Source: Cupriavidus sp. (GTDB lineage Bacteria; Pseudomonadota; Gammaproteobacteria; Burkholderiales; Burkholderiaceae). From it: DNA of 10,256 nt. Under the pieces are notes generated by a model. That model made no database searches. It was not told the DNA's origin and saw only the letters and a program-made list of their open reading frames with translations. A program made the position numbers and the translations under genes. Positions 7,372 through 10,256 of the stretch are shown here, in pieces. The DNA lies in NCBI GenBank assembly GCA_013362725.1, contig JABFVP010000305.1, positions 1 to 10,256 of the forward strand, given 5' to 3'. Position 1 is the stretch's first letter; each line of letters starts with the position of its first letter.

Positions 7372-8084
7372 TGGGCAAGCGCATGCTGGAAGTCACGGGC
7401 CTGCACGCCTATTACGGCAAGAGCCATATCCTGCACGGCGTCGACGCGCATATCGGCGAGGGCGAGATCGTGGCGCTGCTGGGGCGCAACGGGGTGGGGC
7501 GTTCGACCATGGCCAAGGCCATCCTGGGCATGGTCAAGGCGGAAGGGTCGGTGAAGTTCCGCGATGAAGAGAGTCTGGGCCGGCGCACCTTCGAGATCGC
7601 GCATCTCGGCATCGGCTACGTGCCGGAGAACCGGGACATTTTCCCCACGCTGACGGTGCGGCAGAATCTGCTGCTTGGTGAGAAGCGCAACCCGCGACAG
7701 GCCAAGCCACGCTGGAGCGTGGAGGATATGTTCAATATGTTCCCGCGCCTGAAGGAGCGCGAGAACACCTCGGCCGGCGTGCTGTCCGGCGGCGAGCAGC
7801 AGATGCTGACGCTGTGCCGCACGCTGATGGGCGACCCTGACCTGGTCCTGATCGACGAGCCCACCGAAGGGCTGGCGCCGATGATCGTGGCGCTGGTGGG
7901 CGATTACCTGAAGACCTTGAAGGAACGCGGCGTCTCGGTGCTGCTGATCGAGCAGAAGCTGGCGATTGCGCTCGATATCTCGCAGCGGGTTTACGTCATG
8001 GGCCACGGGCATATCGTGTTCGAAGGGACGCCGGGCGAACTGAAGGCGAACGGGCAGGTCAGGAAGGAGTGGCTGGAGGTCTAG
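7371..8084 (+). CDS. livF: ABC transporter ATP-binding protein, LivF family
   Basis: The partner ATPase of LivG, 237 residues, cytoplasmic. The signature LSGGEQQML (138-146) and Walker B LVLIDEPTEGL with E163 are intact. Walker A is GRNGVGRST (38-46), with arginine (R44, codon CGT) where almost all P-loops have the phosphate-binding lysine. The switch position is glutamine (IEQK, Q195); glutamine here is normal for LivF (the EQN motif). The profile YVPENRDIFPTLTV is typical LivF. The start overlaps livG by one base, so translation is coupled. This is the last transporter gene; no intrinsic terminator with a U-tract follows, only the palindromic element at 8115-8140. Confidence 0.94.
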   Translation: MGKRMLEVTGLHAYYGKSHILHGVDAHIGEGEIVALLGRNGVGRSTMAKAILGMVKAEGSVKFRDEESLGRRTFEIAHLGIGYVPENRDIFPTLTVRQNLLLGEKRNPRQAKPRWSVEDMFNMFPRLKERENTSAGVLSGGEQQMLTLCRTLMGDPDLVLIDEPTEGLAPMIVALVGDYLKTLKERGVSVLLIEQKLAIALDISQRVYVMGHGHIVFEGTPGELKANGQVRKEWLEV

Positions 8085-8114
8085 CTCCAGCCCTGCGAAT
8101 CCCGCCTGTTTTCT

Positions 8115-8140
8115 CCCCTCTCCCGCTCGCGGGAGAGGGG
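8115..8140. repeat. Palindromic intergenic repeat element (REP-like hairpin)
   Basis: CCCCTCTCCCGC (8115-8126) and GCGGGAGAGGGG (8129-8140) are perfect 12-base reverse complements around TC, followed by CGGGGGAGAGGG. From memory, elements of this CTCTCCCGC/GCGGGAGAG form are scattered in intergenic regions of Cupriavidus, Ralstonia and Xanthomonas. It starts 30 bases after the livF stop. There is no T-run after the stem on either strand, so it is not a standard intrinsic terminator, though it may still stop or protect transcripts. Confidence 0.75.
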
Positions 8141-8174
8141 CGGGGGAGAGGGCCGGAGCATCCACGAAGTGCAA

Positions 8175-8256
8175 TGCTTCGCGGTGCCCGGCCGTTGGCT
8201 GCTACGCCGCTTCCCGCTCGCCTTTTGGGAGGCGGCGCGACCGGTACCGCGAAGTG
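8175..8256 (+). other. Nested stem-loop region downstream of livF
   Basis: An outer stem pairs 8175-8188 with 8243-8256 (14 pairs, 3 of them G-U; perfect core CTTCGCGGT/ACCGCGAAG). An inner stem pairs GCCGCTTCCC (8206-8215) with GGGAGGCGGC (8227-8236), with one G-U pair. It could be part of the larger intergenic repeat, the end of the livF transcript, or a small RNA; no promoter of its own was identified. No gene is supported between 8085 and 8587. Confidence 0.4.
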
Positions 8257-8371
8257 CCTTGACCGGCATCGCATGCGCTTTGCTGGCAGTCATTAAGCAC
8301 CGGCTCCATGCAGCGCGGTCAGGGACGGCATTCGCGTTGCGCATGGCCCCCGAAAAGTTCGGAAATTGAAA

Positions 8372-8400
8372 TTGAACGACCGTGCTATTTTGTGTATGCT
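8372..8400 (+). promoter_or_regulatory. Sigma70-like promoter of the fadB-type gene
   Basis: TTGAAC (8372-8377) and TATGCT (8395-8400) are separated by exactly 17 bases and each matches the consensus at four of six positions. Transcription would begin near 8407, leaving a leader of about 180 bases. The operator-like sequence at 8374-8394 overlaps this promoter almost entirely, which fits repression. Confidence 0.6.
8374..8394 (+). promoter_or_regulatory. Operator-like site shared with the synthetase promoter
   Basis: The sequence GAACGACCGTGCTATTTT (8374-8391) contains the same 10-mer as 1064-1073. It also matches the opposite strand of 1094-1077 (GAACAACCGTACTATTTT) at 16 of 18 positions. 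A degraded second arm, ATGCTTGTTT at 8396-8405, sits at nearly the same spacing as in the first site. It is placed between the -35 and -10 elements. The regulator is not in the window. Confidence 0.55.
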
Positions 8401-8411
8401 TGTTTCGCCCA

Positions 8412-8492
8412 AGCGCCGGAAGGCGTTGTGGGGCGCGGGAAAGCGGCAGATCGGGTCAAGGGTTAACCCGCTGTAACCGCCGCGACCCGGTC
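8412..8492 (+). other. Foldable 5' leader of the fadB-type gene
   Basis: Just after the predicted start point, 8412-8427 can form a 6-pair stem (including one G-U) closed by a GGAA loop. Further on, 8449-8457 pairs with 8484-8492 (9 pairs, one G-U) enclosing GGTTA/TAACC (8461-8465 with 8474-8478). The palindrome GGGTTAACCC at 8460-8469 and the inverted repeat ATTCGA/TCGAAT at 8539-8554 lie in the same leader. No known riboswitch class was recognised. Confidence 0.35.
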
Positions 8493-8587
8493 CAGGCACC
8501 GGCACCAGCCGGCACGCCCCGCGCTGCAGAGAACATTCATTCGAGAATTCGAATCCCGAGACAACTTCTGACACCAAAGGAACCAGC

Positions 8588-10256
8588 ATGACAGCGCAGT
8601 ATCAGGTTCAGGACGGCGTAGCCGTCATCACGCTCGACAATCCCCCTGTCAACGGCCTGGGACACAGCACCCGGCTTGGCATCGTCGAAGGCATGACCCG
8701 TGCGCTGGACGATGCCGCCGTCAAGGCGATCGTCATCACCGGCGCTGGCAAGGCTTTCTCGGGCGGCGCCGACATCCGCGAATTCAATACGCCCAAGGCC
8801 ATGCAGGAGCCGACCCTGCACTCGGTGATCCGCGTGCTGGAAGCCTCGTCCAAGCCGGTGGTGGCCGCAGTGCATTCGGTTGCCATGGGCGGCGGCCTGG
8901 AACTGGCGCTGGGCTGCAATTACCGCGTGGCATCCAAGGGCGCGCAGATCGCGCTGCCGGAAGTCAAGCTGGGCCTGCTGCCCGGCGCAGGCGGCACGCA
9001 GCGCCTGCCGCGCGTGATCGGCCTGGAGGCCGCCGCCAACATGATCGTGTCGGGCACCGCGGTGCCGTCCGAGAAGTTCGCCGGCACCAAGCTGTTCGAT
9101 GAAATCGTCGACGGCGACGTGCTGCCCGCGGCGGTCAAGTTCGCGCAGAACGTCGGCGCCGCCAGCGGCCCGCACCCGAAGGTGCGCGACCTGAAGGTGC
9201 GCCACGAGAATGCCGAAGGCTACCTCGGCTTCGCCCGCAACACCGTGGCCGCGATGGCCAAGAACTTCCCGGCGCCGCTGAAATGCCTGGAAGCCGTTGC
9301 GGGCTCGCTCAAGCCGTTCGAGCAAGGCCTGAAGCAGGAGCGCGAGGGCTTCCTGTTCCTGGTGACCACGCCGGAATCGCGCGCGCTGCGCCATGCGTTC
9401 TTCGGCGAGCGTGCCGCCAGCAAGATCCCCGACGTGCCCGAAGGCACGCCGGTGCGCAAGATCGAGAAGGTCGCCGTGATCGGTGCCGGCACCATGGGCG
9501 GCGGCATCAGCATGAACTTCCTCAACGCGGGCATTCCGGTCACGATCCTGGAAACCAAGCAGGAAGCGCTGGATCGCGGCGTCGGCATTATCCGCAAGAA
9601 CTACGAGAACAGCGCCAAGAAGGGCAAGCTGACGCAGGAGAAGGTCGAGCAGCGCATGGGCCTGCTCTCCACCACGCTGTCCTATGACGAGATCAAGGAC
9701 GCCGACATGGTCATCGAGGCCGTGTTCGAGGAAATGGGCGTCAAGGAAATCGTGTTCAAGAAGCTGGACGAAGTGATGAAGCCCGGCGCGATCCTGGCTT
9801 CGAACACCTCCACGCTGGACGTGAACAAAATCGCCTCGTTCACCAAGCGTCCGCAGGACGTGGTCGGCATGCACTTCTTCAGCCCGGCCAACGTGATGAA
9901 GCTGCTCGAAGTGGTGCGCGGCGAAAAGACCGGCAAGGACGTGCTGGCCACGGTGATGCAGGTGGCCAAGAAGATCAAGAAGACCGCGGTGGTGTCGGGC
10001 GTGTGCGACGGCTTTATCGGCAACCGCATGATCGAGCAGTACAGCCGCCAGGCCGGCTACCTGCTGGACGAAGGCGCGCTGCCCGAGCAGGTCGACAAGG
10101 CCATCGAGAAGTTCGGCTTTGCCATGGGCCCGTTCCGCATGGGCGACCTGGCCGGCAACGACATCGGCTGGGCCATCCGCAAGCGCCGCGCCGAGGACAA
10201 GCCGGACATCCAGTATTCGAAGACCGCCGACCTGCTGTGCGAGATGGGCCGCTTTG
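8588..10256 (+). CDS. fadB: FadB-type bifunctional enoyl-CoA hydratase / 3-hydroxyacyl-CoA dehydrogenase (partial)
   Basis: This enzyme carries out two beta-oxidation steps: hydration of trans-2-enoyl-CoA and NAD-dependent oxidation of the 3-hydroxyacyl-CoA. About 556 residues are present, and the C-terminal part of a protein near 700 residues lies beyond the right edge. The N-terminal crotonase domain has SGGADI (58-63, oxyanion loop), GGGLEL with E105, and LPEVKLGLLPGAGGTQRLPR with E125; these match the paired catalytic glutamates of peroxisomal multifunctional enzyme type 1. The dehydrogenase domain has the dinucleotide motif VIGAGTMGGG (297-306), SNTST (405-409), and catalytic H429 and E441 in GMHFFSPANVMKLLEVV. 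AAAGGAA (8576-8582) precedes the ATG by 5 bases. The domain order fits FadB/MFE1; the family name is firm and the exact symbol less so. Confidence 0.95.
   Translation, partial: MTAQYQVQDGVAVITLDNPPVNGLGHSTRLGIVEGMTRALDDAAVKAIVITGAGKAFSGGADIREFNTPKAMQEPTLHSVIRVLEASSKPVVAAVHSVAMGGGLELALGCNYRVASKGAQIALPEVKLGLLPGAGGTQRLPRVIGLEAAANMIVSGTAVPSEKFAGTKLFDEIVDGDVLPAAVKFAQNVGAASGPHPKVRDLKVRHENAEGYLGFARNTVAAMAKNFPAPLKCLEAVAGSLKPFEQGLKQEREGFLFLVTTPESRALRHAFFGERAASKIPDVPEGTPVRKIEKVAVIGAGTMGGGISMNFLNAGIPVTILETKQEALDRGVGIIRKNYENSAKKGKLTQEKVEQRMGLLSTTLSYDEIKDADMVIEAVFEEMGVKEIVFKKLDEVMKPGAILASNTSTLDVNKIASFTKRPQDVVGMHFFSPANVMKLLEVVRGEKTGKDVLATVMQVAKKIKKTAVVSGVCDGFIGNRMIEQYSRQAGYLLDEGALPEQVDKAIEKFGFAMGPFRMGDLAGNDIGWAIRKRRAEDKPDIQYSKTADLLCEMGRF

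Noticed and set aside
7953..7958. Glutamine instead of histidine at the LivF switch position as an anomaly on its own
   Set aside because: Glutamine in the EQ(N) motif is the normal state in LivF proteins; it is mentioned only as part of the composite-site argument.
8115..8140. The perfect 12-base palindrome as a CRISPR repeat or phage attachment site
   Set aside because: It is a single copy with no spacer array and no integrase or tRNA nearby. Its form fits a common intergenic repeat of this lineage.
8382..8591. 69-residue plus-strand frame ahead of the fadB-type gene
   Set aside because: It would start upstream of the predicted transcription start and inside the operator-like site, has no ribosome binding site, and shows arginine- and proline-rich low-complexity content.
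8537..9874. Minus-strand 445-residue open frame opposite the fadB-type gene
   Set aside because: It has no domain signature, while the plus strand carries clear hydratase and dehydrogenase motifs.

Overview
The window is high-GC bacterial DNA with tightly packed genes and strong GC bias at third codon positions. Gene content and protein style point to a Burkholderiales betaproteobacterium, most likely Cupriavidus/Ralstonia. That assignment rests on recognised families and general resemblance, not on a search.

Layout. (1) Positions 1-694, minus strand: 5' part of selO (YdiU family), running off the left edge. (2) 695-1134: a 440-base divergent intergenic region with several inverted repeats and a strong operator-like palindrome at 1063-1095. 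(3) 1135-8084, plus strand: six co-directional genes, namely an AlkK-like fatty-acyl-CoA synthetase and then a complete Liv/HAAT-type ABC importer (periplasmic binding protein, permeases LivH and LivM, ATPases LivG and LivF). The last four genes are nearly contiguous: a 4-base gap, an ATGA overlap and a TGATG overlap. (4) 8085-8587: a 503-base gap with a palindromic repeat element, a second nested RNA fold, a sigma70-like promoter overlapping an operator-like site, and a long foldable leader. (5) 8588 to the right edge, plus strand: a FadB-type bifunctional enoyl-CoA hydratase/3-hydroxyacyl-CoA dehydrogenase, cut by the window end.

How it may work together. The importer would bring in a carboxylic acid (or branched-chain-like acid), the synthetase would activate it to the CoA thioester, and the FadB-type enzyme would carry out the hydration and dehydrogenation steps of beta-oxidation. 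In support, the 10-mer GAACGACCGT occurs upstream of both the synthetase and the fadB-type gene. In the first case it is one arm of an inverted repeat whose other strand matches the second site at 16 of 18 positions. This suggests both units answer to one regulator, plausibly a TetR-family fatty-acid repressor.

No RNA genes, insertion sequences, CRISPR arrays or phage genes were seen. The best candidates for something less described are the shared operator, the acyl-CoA-synthetase-coupled importer with an apparently asymmetric ATPase pair, and the structured leaders at 4131-4278 and 8407-8587.
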